Source: Burkholderia sp. D-99
GTDB taxonomy: Bacteria > Pseudomonadota > Gammaproteobacteria > Burkholderiales > Burkholderiaceae
Direction of reading: 5' to 3'
Assembly: GCF_011605345.1 (NCBI RefSeq)
Contig: NZ_JAAOXM010000001.1
Location: 682,001 to 746,000 of the forward strand
Length of the DNA stretch: 64,000 nt
Position numbers and translations under genes: made by a program
In this document: one piece after another, positions 57,299 to 64,000 of the stretch
Position numbering within the stretch: the stretch's first letter is position 1
How the letters are laid out: each line of letters opens with the position of its first letter
Notes under the pieces: generated by a model
The model's input: only the letters and a program-made list of their open reading frames with translations
Database searches by the model: none
What the model was told of the DNA's origin: nothing

Positions 57299-57610
57299 TC
57301 AGAATCGCTCGACGTGATAGTCGCCGGCCAGTGCGGCCGGATTGCGCTTGGACATCATCCGCGAGAAGCCGTCGGCGAGCCGTCCGAGCGCGAGCTGCTT
57401 CTGGCTCGCATCCCAGTGCGTATAGGTGGCGTACGCGGCATCGTCGAACGACACGGTGACGGCAGCCGGGCGCCCGCTGGCGCGAAAGCCGATCTGCAGC
57501 ACGCCGCCCGGCAGTTCCTCGATGTGATAGCGCAACGAGCGCGATTCGAAATAGCGGCCCAGCACCTGAGCGATCGCGCGCTTGTCGGGCGATTGCACGT
57601 GAATGTCCAT
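57299..57610 (-). CDS. Small conserved-looking protein of unknown function
   Basis: A 103-residue soluble protein with an excellent ribosome site (AAAGGAGG, six bases before ATG 57610). Sequence such as RAIAQVLGRYFESRSLRYHIEE, LQIGFRASG and DDAAYATYTHWDASQKQLALGRLADG alternates helix and strand; no family recognised. First of a cluster of small genes on the same strand. The 5' part overlaps the proline-rich gene in another frame. Confidence 0.75.
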   Translation of the reverse strand: MDIHVQSPDKRAIAQVLGRYFESRSLRYHIEELPGGVLQIGFRASGRPAAVTVSFDDAAYATYTHWDASQKQLALGRLADGFSRMMSKRNPAALAGDYHVERF

Positions 57611-57825
57611 GAGGGTCCTCCTTTTTTCAGTGTTCGCGCGGCCGGTTGTGGTGCACCGTTTCCTCCCGGCATCCGCATCGGCGGCGGGTGCGACGGCGGG
57701 TCGCCCTGGGGCAGCTCGTCTGGCACGGGCGGATCGACGGGATCGTCGTGCCCGGGCCGCGGCGGGTCCGGGTCGACGTCGGGCGTCACCGGCTCGGGGC
57801 GGTGCAGCGTGGATGGCGTCTTCAT
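57355..57825 (-). CDS. Proline-rich small protein, C-terminal part doubtful
   Basis: An open frame of 156 codons begins at ATG 57825, right after AGGAGAGAC, a strong ribosome site. The first ~70 residues are Pro/Asp-rich (PEPVTPDVDPDPPRPGHDD, DPPSHPPPMRMPGG) and look real. The rest runs out of frame through the well-supported gene at 57299-57610 and turns into Arg/Ser/Cys-rich shadow sequence, so the true protein probably ends early or a frameshift occurred near 57610. Confidence 0.45.
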   Translation of the reverse strand: MKTPSTLHRPEPVTPDVDPDPPRPGHDDPVDPPVPDELPQGDPPSHPPPMRMPGGNGAPQPAARTLKKGGPSWTFTCNRPTSARSLRCWAAISNRARCAITSRNCRAACCRSAFAPAGARLPSPCRSTMPRTPPIRTGMRARSSSRSDGSPTASRG

Positions 57826-57937
57826 GTCTCTCCTGCGCGACGGCGCGCGCATCTCGATGGCGCTGCAGGCGTGCGCAAGCGGCGTTCCTGCTTCCGCGCC
57901 GCACGGTTGTCCGCTCCGGTCGGACACGGCCGTGCGC

Positions 57938-58237
57938 TCACGCGTCGCAGGCGGCCATCACCAGCCACATCGTGCGTCCCTCCGCGGTCAGCCGTACCGC
58001 GCGCGCGAACCGATCGGACGGCGCGCATGCCGCGACGAGTGCCCGCTGGGCGCGCTCGGGGCCGTCGTAGACGGTGTCGTTCATTACGCGTACCTCGTCC
58101 TTGCCGTCGAACAGGCGCCGCTCGGGCCGATAGACCCGCGATTCGCGCTTCCATGTGTCAAAACGCTCGCGCACGTGGGAGAAATCGCCGCCGCATACGT
58201 TCGCGTCGTAACGTATGCTTTCCCTGGGTGCATTCAT
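57938..58237 (-). CDS. Small protein of unknown function
   Basis: A 99-residue soluble protein, ATG 58237 after GAGAGGACATCG. SIRYDANVCGGDFSHVRERFDTWKRE and GRTMWLVMAACDA are the recognisable stretches, with three cysteines. Charged throughout, no signal peptide. Lies in the small-gene cluster; function unknown. Confidence 0.65.
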   Translation of the reverse strand: MNAPRESIRYDANVCGGDFSHVRERFDTWKRESRVYRPERRLFDGKDEVRVMNDTVYDGPERAQRALVAACAPSDRFARAVRLTAEGRTMWLVMAACDA

Positions 58238-58371
58238 CACGATGTCCTCTCGTTCACGCCGACGGCGCGCATTGCCGCACCGTGCGGTTTCGCCGACGTG
58301 CAAGCGTCGTGCCGCCCGCACCGCGCAGGCACGGCGCTTGCGCCCGTATCAATGACCAAGGAGGTTTGACC

Positions 58372-58620
58372 ATGACCGTTCACGCCACCGGCCGCCACGA
58401 CGCCGTGTCACCGGCTGCCGGACTGCTCTGGCTCGCCACGTCGCGCCCGCCGTCTGAAGACAAGACGGAGGAGCGCATCGACGAGGGACTCGAGGAGACG
58501 TTTCCGGCCAGCGACCCGCCCGCCGTTGGCGGCGCGACCCGTATCGACCCTGCCAAGCCGTCCGGCGAGCACGAACGCCGCGCGCCGCACGTCCCTTCCC
58601 CGCCCCGCGATCACGGCTGA
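58372..58620 (+). CDS. Small protein with ETFPASDPP motif
   Basis: An 82-residue protein with a near-perfect ribosome site (AAGGAGGTTTGACC before ATG 58372). The segment ERIDEGLEETFPASDPPAV is a motif found in many short proteobacterial proteins of unknown role, often stress-linked. The rest is polar and probably unfolded. Confidence 0.8.
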   Translation: MTVHATGRHDAVSPAAGLLWLATSRPPSEDKTEERIDEGLEETFPASDPPAVGGATRIDPAKPSGEHERRAPHVPSPPRDHG

Positions 58621-58686
58621 CGGCGGCATCCGGCTCGCGCTGCGCGGCGGCGCAGCGGCGCGCCGGAGCAATCCGGAGTTGATCTG

Positions 58687-58806
58687 ATGAAACGCCTTGA
58701 ACGCAGATGGCATGAAATCAGCGGCGCCGCCGGCGTCGCTGCGCTGGCGGCGATCGAAAGCGCCGTGGTGCTCGCGATCGTCGCGATGACGGGCATCGGC
58801 CACTGA
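58687..58806 (+). CDS. Very small membrane protein (39 residues)
   Basis: ATG 58687 follows GGAG by nine bases and reads a basic start (MKRLERRWHEISG) then one hydrophobic helix (VAALAAIESAVVLAIVAMTG), ending in IGH. The charge layout suggests an inner-membrane microprotein. It lies 66 bases after the ETFPASDPP gene. A minus-strand frame covers it but lacks a ribosome site. Confidence 0.5.
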   Translation: MKRLERRWHEISGAAGVAALAAIESAVVLAIVAMTGIGH

Positions 58807-58956
58807 CCTCCCGTACCGCCCGTTCGCGGCTGCTGCCGTGGAAGATGTACAAGCGGGCTGGCAAATTTCTCCGTCGCCTGGCCGTCGCGGCCCCTCGTGT
58901 GCGGCGGGGCGACGTGACGAAATCGGTCTACGTGCCTTTCCTCGTGGATGCCCCGG

Positions 58957-60939
58957 CTACCGGCCGCGCACTTTCCGGTCGTGCGCCGCATCCGGCGCGA
59001 CCTCGGCGATCACGCTCGCCAGCGTCGGCATGTCCACCGGCTTGCACAGATACGCGTCGAAGCCGGCGGCCATCACGCGGTGCCGGTCGGCGTTGCCGGC
59101 GTGCGCCGTGACCGCGACGACGGGCAGATGCCCGCTGCCCGGCAAATGACGGATGCGCTCGAGCAGCCAGAAGCCGTCGCCGTCCGGCATCGCGAGATCC
59201 GACAGCACGACGTTCGGCGCGTCCTGTTCCACCACGTCGAGTGCGTCGTGCCCCGATTGCGCGGTCGACACCTGCGCGCCCATCGTTTCGAGTGCCGCGG
59301 CGAGGCTCGCGCGCGAGGTCGCATCATCGTCGACGACGAGCACGCGCCGGCCGTCGAGCCCCACCGTATCCGGCGTGCCCGCTGCGTACAGCAGGTTCTC
59401 GGCCGGATCGTCGACGTCCCAGCCGGCCGGCAGCGTGACCGTGACGGTCGTCCCGCGTCCGGGGCCCGCGCTCGTCGCGACGACGTCGCCGCCGTGCAGT
59501 TGCGCGATGTTGCGCACAATCGACAGGCCGAGCCCGAGGCCGCGCTTCGGCGATGCGAACGCGCGTTCGGGCCGGCTGAACGTCTCGAACAGGTGCGGCA
59601 GGTATTCCGGCGCAATACCCTGCCCCGTATCGGCGACCGACAGCCGCACGCGCTCGCCCGCGCGGGTCAGCGACACGGCGATGCGGCCGCCCGGCGGCGT
59701 GAACTTGATCGCGTTCGACAACAGGTTCGACAGGACCTGACGCACGCGCTCGCGGTCCGCCGGAATCACGCAGGTCGCCATTTCGTGTTTCGTCGACAGT
59801 TCGAGCCCGTTCGCCTGCGCCGTCGCATCGAGTTCCCGCGTGGCATCGCGCACGACCCGCACGAGATCGACCGGCACGCGCTCGAGGCGCAAGCGGCCCG
59901 TCGCGAGCGACGACGCGTCGAGCAGGTCGGCCACCATGTGCGACAGCGACCGCGCGCTGCGATCGATCGCATCGACCGCCTGTTGCGCGAGCGCCTCGCC
60001 GTCGACGTTGCGCAGGACCTCGACCCAGCCGTAGATCACGTTCAGCGGCGTGCGCAGTTCGTGCGACACCGTGGCCAGCAGTTCGTCCTTCAGCCGGTTC
60101 GACGTGTCCGCCTGTGTGCGCGCGTCGCGTGCGCCGCGCAGCGAGCGCATGTTGCGCCGTTCGCCGCGGCGCCGTTCGTGCGCGCCGCGCAGCGTCATCG
60201 ACAGGCCCGTGCAGTCGCCCTGCGCGTCGACGATCGGCGACGCGGCGAAAGTCGCACGAAAGCGGCGGCCGTCGCGTCGCACGCACAGTACGTCGAGCGG
60301 ACCGACCGGCGCATGCAGGGTCGCGAACGATGCAGGCAGCGGATGCCGCCTCAACCAGCGCGGCGCGATCAACTCGGCGATGTCGAGTGCGGTGGCCTGC
60401 GCCGCGTCGATGCCGAAGATCCGTCGCGCGGCCGGGTTCCAGCTCGTGATCCGGCGGGCGGTATCGACGCCGATGATCGCGTCGGGCGAAGCGTCGACCA
60501 CGCGGCGCAGCAGGCCGTCGTCAGGTGCGGGCACGCGTGCGGCGGGCGCCGGCTTGCGATGCGGCTCGCGAGCATCGGCGTCGTCATCGATTTCGCGGAG
60601 ACGATCGTTCGCGAGCAGCGGCTTCACGGCCATCACGAGCACGCACTCGACGAAGCTGATCGCGACGAATGCGCCGGCCTGCGCAAGCAGCGTGGCAAGC
60701 GGCGCATTGCGCCACCAGAGCGCACCGATCACGGCCACGCTTGCGGCGGCCGCGACCAGACCGCCGCCGAACGACGCCAGCCATGCGGCGGCTGCAACGC
60801 CTGCATAGAAAGGCAGCGGCGCAAATGGCGCGTGCTCGCCGACGATGCGAACCGTCCACGCCTGCAGCGCGGACGCCAGCCCGACGGCCAACACGACCCA
60901 TGCACCCTGCCGTAACAGCTCACGGGTCAGGGTCTTCAT
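58957..60939 (-). CDS. Hybrid sensor histidine kinase with receiver domain
   Basis: A 660-residue membrane kinase. Four hydrophobic segments fill residues ~10-110 (MASE-like). A PAS domain follows (ASPDAIIGVDTARRITSWN...). The transmitter has H in VSHELRTPLNVI, N in NLLSNAIKF, DTGQGIA and GLGLGLSIV. The C-terminal receiver has VLVVDDD, LSDLAMPDG (phospho-Asp) and CKPVD. No output domain, so it must pass phosphate onward. ATG 60939 after AAGGATG. The sigma-54 activator lies divergent; a shared pathway is possible. Confidence 0.92.
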   Translation of the reverse strand: MKTLTRELLRQGAWVVLAVGLASALQAWTVRIVGEHAPFAPLPFYAGVAAAAWLASFGGGLVAAAASVAVIGALWWRNAPLATLLAQAGAFVAISFVECVLVMAVKPLLANDRLREIDDDADAREPHRKPAPAARVPAPDDGLLRRVVDASPDAIIGVDTARRITSWNPAARRIFGIDAAQATALDIAELIAPRWLRRHPLPASFATLHAPVGPLDVLCVRRDGRRFRATFAASPIVDAQGDCTGLSMTLRGAHERRRGERRNMRSLRGARDARTQADTSNRLKDELLATVSHELRTPLNVIYGWVEVLRNVDGEALAQQAVDAIDRSARSLSHMVADLLDASSLATGRLRLERVPVDLVRVVRDATRELDATAQANGLELSTKHEMATCVIPADRERVRQVLSNLLSNAIKFTPPGGRIAVSLTRAGERVRLSVADTGQGIAPEYLPHLFETFSRPERAFASPKRGLGLGLSIVRNIAQLHGGDVVATSAGPGRGTTVTVTLPAGWDVDDPAENLLYAAGTPDTVGLDGRRVLVVDDDATSRASLAAALETMGAQVSTAQSGHDALDVVEQDAPNVVLSDLAMPDGDGFWLLERIRHLPGSGHLPVVAVTAHAGNADRHRVMAAGFDAYLCKPVDMPTLASVIAEVAPDAAHDRKVRGR

Positions 60940-61333
60940 TGCATCCTTGCCTCGCGCCGGCTCCGGTCGCATGGCGTCATGCCGCGTGTCGACCATCCGG
61001 CCTGCCGTCGAGCGTGCCGGGCGAGCGTGATGGCATCAGCAAGCGACATGCCCGATGCGGGCTTCGGCCGGACGGATGGTGCGCCGCGCCGGCTACCTGC
61101 CTGCCCGGTGGGTAGCGGCCAGTCGGGCGCCGGCCGATGTCGAAGGCCGCGTCAATGCCACATGGTCGCAACCGTCTTTTTCATAGGGATGCTGTAAAAA
61201 AGCACCGATACGACCCTGGATGGCGCGAAAGTGCCGCGATTCGTGTCAAGAATCGATGGCCTGTTTCTTCCGCCGCCGCCGCGCACATTGGAAATTTCTA
61301 TGCCGCGGCACCTTCGTGGTCGTTTCGCTGTCG
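60940..61333. promoter_or_regulatory. Divergent gap between the hybrid kinase and the sigma-54 activator
   Basis: About 394 bases containing both promoters. 61160-61215 is T/A-richer (GTCTTTTTCATAGGG, CTGTAAAAAAGC) and is the best promoter candidate. No clear -24/-12 pair, operator or small gene found. Confidence 0.4.
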
Positions 61334-62371
61334 ATGATAAATATTGCAATCAACGGAACGCGTGATGCCGATTTTCAAAACGGCCCGCTGACGCCTATGG
61401 GAGAAACCGCAAACCGATTGAAGCAGCGTGCAGACGGCCGCCGGTTGTCCGGCCGCTCCTCCGCGATGCGCACGCTGCTCGGCCGCATCGAAAAGATCGC
61501 GCCGACCCACGCCAGCGTGATGATTGCCGGCGAAAGCGGGGTCGGCAAGGATATCGTCGCGCGCCGGCTGCACGATCTCAGTGCCCGGCGGGACGGCCCG
61601 TTCGTCCCCGTGAACTGCGGCGCGATTCCGCCCGATATCGCGGAATCGCAATTGTTCGGGCACGAGAAAGGCAGCTTCACCGGCGCGATCGCGCAGCGGG
61701 AAGGTTTCTTCGAAGCCGCACGCGGCGGCACGCTGCTGCTCGACGAGATCGCGGAAATGCCTGCGCTGCTGCAGGTGAAGCTGCTGCGGGCGATCGAATC
61801 GAATGTGATCGTCCGGGTGGGCGGAACCGAGCCGATTTCGCTCGATATGCGCATCGTGTCGGCCACCCGCCACAACCCGGCCGAAGCCGTGCGCGACGGC
61901 CGGCTGCGCGAGGACCTGTTCTACCGCCTCGCCGCGTTTGCGCTGTACGTGCCGCCGCTGCGCCAGCGCGACAGCGATATCGAGACGATCGCACGGGAGT
62001 TCGTCGACGCGCTCAACGCGCGGCACCATGCACACAAGCGACTGACCGACGCGGCCGTCGCGGCACTGCGCGCGTATTCGTGGCCCGGCAACGTCCGCGA
62101 GCTGCGCAACACGATCGAGCGCGCGTACATCCTGTCGGACGAGGATATCGACGTCACGCTGCCGAAGCCGGCGCTGCCGCCCGAGCATCTGTCGGAGAAC
62201 ACGATGGCGCTGCCGCTCGGCGCGACGTTGCACCATGCGCAGCAGCGCTTCATCGCGGCGACGCTGCGCCACTTTGACGGCAACAAGCCGCGCGCCGCGA
62301 AAGCGCTCGGGATCAGCCTGAAAACGCTCTACAACCGGCTCGCGCTGATGCGCGACAACGGCTGCGCGTGA
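61334..62371 (+). CDS. Sigma-54-dependent transcriptional activator lacking a receiver domain
   Basis: A 345-residue AAA+ activator of sigma-54 RNA polymerase. Walker A GESGVGKD, the GAFTGA-type loop as GSFTGAIAQ, Walker B GTLLLDEIAEMP and the R-finger region are intact. A Fis-type DNA-binding helix pair closes it (FDGNKPRAAKALGISLKTLYNRL). Only ~50 residues precede the AAA+ domain, so there is no receiver or sensor domain; control must come from binding partners or expression. ATG 61334 chosen; 61397 is an alternative. Confidence 0.9.
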   Translation: MINIAINGTRDADFQNGPLTPMGETANRLKQRADGRRLSGRSSAMRTLLGRIEKIAPTHASVMIAGESGVGKDIVARRLHDLSARRDGPFVPVNCGAIPPDIAESQLFGHEKGSFTGAIAQREGFFEAARGGTLLLDEIAEMPALLQVKLLRAIESNVIVRVGGTEPISLDMRIVSATRHNPAEAVRDGRLREDLFYRLAAFALYVPPLRQRDSDIETIAREFVDALNARHHAHKRLTDAAVAALRAYSWPGNVRELRNTIERAYILSDEDIDVTLPKPALPPEHLSENTMALPLGATLHHAQQRFIAATLRHFDGNKPRAAKALGISLKTLYNRLALMRDNGCA

Positions 62372-62401
62372 GCGGCGCGGCCGTGTCTGCGGCGCACCGC
62401 A

Positions 62402-64000
62402 TTACGCGACCTTGAACCGCCCGACCGTGGTCGCCAGCGCGTTCGCCTGCGACTGCAGCGCGGTCGCGGCGGCGGTCGACTGTTCGACGAGCGCCGCGTT
62501 CTGCTGCACCATTTCGTCGAGCTGCGTGACCGCGCGATTCACTTCCTGGATACCGCGCGTCTGCTCGTTCGCCGCGTGCGTGATCTCGGAGATGATCGTC
62601 GTCACGTTCGACACGTTGGAGACGATTTCGCGCATCGTATCGCCGGCCTGACGCACTTGCCCGGACCCGGCCGACACGCTCGCGACCGTCGATTCGACCA
62701 GCACCTTCACTTCGCGCGCGGCCTGCGCGCTGCGTTGCGCGAGGCTGCGCACTTCCTGTGCGACGACCGCGAAGCCGCGCCCCTGCTCGCCGGCACGCGC
62801 CGCTTCGACGGCCGCGTTCAGCGCGAGGATGTTGGTCTGGAACGCGATCCCGTCGATCACGCCGATGATGTCGCCGATCCGGCCCGATGCTTCCTCGATC
62901 TTCTCCATCGTCGCGACCACGTCCGACACGACCACGCCACCGTGCGATGCGATCCGCGACGCGGCCGCCGCGCGTTCGTCGGCCTGGCCGGCGGCCGACG
63001 CCGACTGGCCGACGGTCGCGGTGATCTCTTCCATCGACGCGGCCGTTTCCTCGAGGCTCGCCGCCGCCGATTCGGTGCGCGACGACAGGTCCTGGTTGCC
63101 CGCCGCGATCTCGTTCGCGGCCGTGCGCACCGATTCGCTCGCATCGCGGATCTCGCGCATCACGTCGTTCAGCTTGTCGACGAAGCTGTTGAACGAGCGT
63201 GCGATGTCGGCCACTTCGTCACGGCCGTCGGCCGGCAGCCGCTGCGTCAGGTCGCCGGCGCCCGAGCCGATCGCGGCCATGGCCTGGCGCACTTGCGACA
63301 GGCGGCGGAACGAGGTCGCGGTGATCGCGCCGATGATCAGCGACGCGACGCCGACGATCACGAGCAGCGTGATCAGCGAAGCGGTCAGCAGCGAGCGCAT
63401 CCCGGCCGTCGCCTCGTTCTTGTCGAGCAGCACCAGTGCGTACCAGTCGGTGCCCGGCACGGGGCGCGCGCGCACCAGCTTCGCGTCGCCCCCCACGCTC
63501 ACCTCGACGGGCGCGGTCGCGGCCGCGATCGTCGCGCCGTTCGTTGCGCCGAGTTCGGGCGACACGTCGGCGACCTGCTTCAGCGTGAGCTTCGGGTCCG
63601 GGTGCGCGACTACATGGCCGTTGCTGTCGATCAACATCCCGAAGCTGGCGGGCGTCGGGTGGATCGACTTCACGTTCGCGATCACGGTGTCCATCGCGAC
63701 GTCCGCGGCGACGACCCCCTTCAGCGCGCCGTCGCGCAGGATCGGCACCGCGAACGTGACGACGAGGTTGCCCGTGCCGGCATCGACGTAAGGCGGCGTG
63801 ACGACCGGCTTGCCGGCCTGCGCGGCCTGCTTGTACCACGGGCGGCCGGTCGGATCGTAGTCGGGCGGAATGCCGGTCGGGTCGGAGAAGTGGAACGCCT
63901 TGTCGGCGTAGCCCGCGTAGACGTTCGTGAAACCGCCGGCCGTGGCCATCTGCTTGAACACCGGCAGCGGATCGGGCGTCAGCGCGGCATCCTGCAGCGA
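62402..64000 (-). CDS. Methyl-accepting chemotaxis protein, N-terminus cut by window end
   Basis: At least 533 residues; the frame stays open to base 64000, so the first part (signal anchor and start of the sensor) is missing. The visible periplasmic part is a dCache domain ([42 protein letters not shown]) likely sensing an amino or organic acid. A transmembrane helix ([16 protein letters not shown]) and HAMP follow. The signalling domain has the conserved tip [21 protein letters not shown]. No C-terminal CheR-binding pentapeptide is seen. Confidence 0.93.
   Translation of the reverse strand, partial: SLQDAALTPDPLPVFKQMATAGGFTNVYAGYADKAFHFSDPTGIPPDYDPTGRPWYKQAAQAGKPVVTPPYVDAGTGNLVVTFAVPILRDGALKGVVAADVAMDTVIANVKSIHPTPASFGMLIDSNGHVVAHPDPKLTLKQVADVSPELGATNGATIAAATAPVEVSVGGDAKLVRARPVPGTDWYALVLLDKNEATAGMRSLLTASLITLLVIVGVASLIIGAITATSFRRLSQVRQAMAAIGSGAGDLTQRLPADGRDEVADIARSFNSFVDKLNDVMREIRDASESVRTAANEIAAGNQDLSSRTESAAASLEETAASMEEITATVGQSASAAGQADERAAAASRIASHGGVVVSDVVATMEKIEEASGRIGDIIGVIDGIAFQTNILALNAAVEAARAGEQGRGFAVVAQEVRSLAQRSAQAAREVKVLVESTVASVSAGSGQVRQAGDTMREIVSNVSNVTTIISEITHAANEQTRGIQEVNRAVTQLDEMVQQNAALVEQSTAAATALQSQANALATTVGRFKVA

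Overview
The window looks like a Burkholderia cepacia complex (or closely related Burkholderia) replicon. It is GC-rich with strong C/G third-position bias, tightly packed, and full of LysR/IclR/TetR/LuxR regulators and MFS carriers. It carries an HSI-I-like type VI secretion (T6SS) block, and a KfrA-type protein typical of plasmid-derived replicons suggests a secondary chromosome. This assignment rests on overall gene content, not on a database search.

Region by region. (1) 1-11574: part of a T6SS locus. On the minus strand lie a Ser/Thr kinase cut by the window edge, TagF, TssM, TssL, TssK and TssJ, joined by ATGA overlaps. Divergent from them are a small lipoprotein and the FHA protein TagH. 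Kinase, FHA protein and TagF together suggest threonine-phosphorylation control of secretion. Sheath, tube and ClpV genes are not in view and presumably lie left of base 1. (2) 11636-13108: a diguanylate cyclase with sensor domain. (3) 13539-21692: an aldehyde/redox block containing an aldehyde dehydrogenase, a tri-haem cytochrome c, a molybdopterin hydroxylase large subunit, a 2Fe-2S subunit, a small monooxygenase-like protein, a CurA-like reductase and a TetR repressor with two matching operators. (4) 21951-28629: a Tat-type lipoprotein of unknown function, a 149-bp MITE-like remnant, a KfrA-like protein divergent from a papain-like cysteine protease, a two-component pair, and two small lipoproteins.

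(5) 28645-40399: small-molecule metabolism. It holds two MFS carriers, a PEP-mutase/isocitrate-lyase family enzyme, an amidohydrolase, a LysR regulator, a thiolase, a CDF-like transporter without the usual cytosolic domain, a LuxR regulator, an HSL-type esterase and a RibB enzyme with a decayed RibA half. (6) 40477-42905: a hipBA toxin-antitoxin operon with operator-like repeats and an in-frame hexanucleotide microsatellite, followed by a 77-bp non-coding tandem repeat. (7) 42981-52007: an ene-reductase, hppD divergent from an MHS-type carrier, an HNH nuclease, a second-type MurA, two exported proteins and an IclR regulator. The 10-mer CGATAATCGC occurs twice between hppD and its divergent carrier and once in front of the IclR gene.

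(8) 52126-56145: a FAN1-type VRR-NUC nuclease and an iron-sulphur helicase with a nuclease-like N-terminus, overlapping by ATGA and preceded by a textbook LexA box; this looks like an SOS-controlled repair operon. (9) 56214-64000: a MipA-type porin, a group of very small proteins with strong ribosome-binding sites, a hybrid sensor kinase, a sigma-54 activator lacking a receiver domain, and a methyl-accepting chemotaxis protein cut by the window end. No tRNA, rRNA, CRISPR array or intact insertion sequence was recognised.
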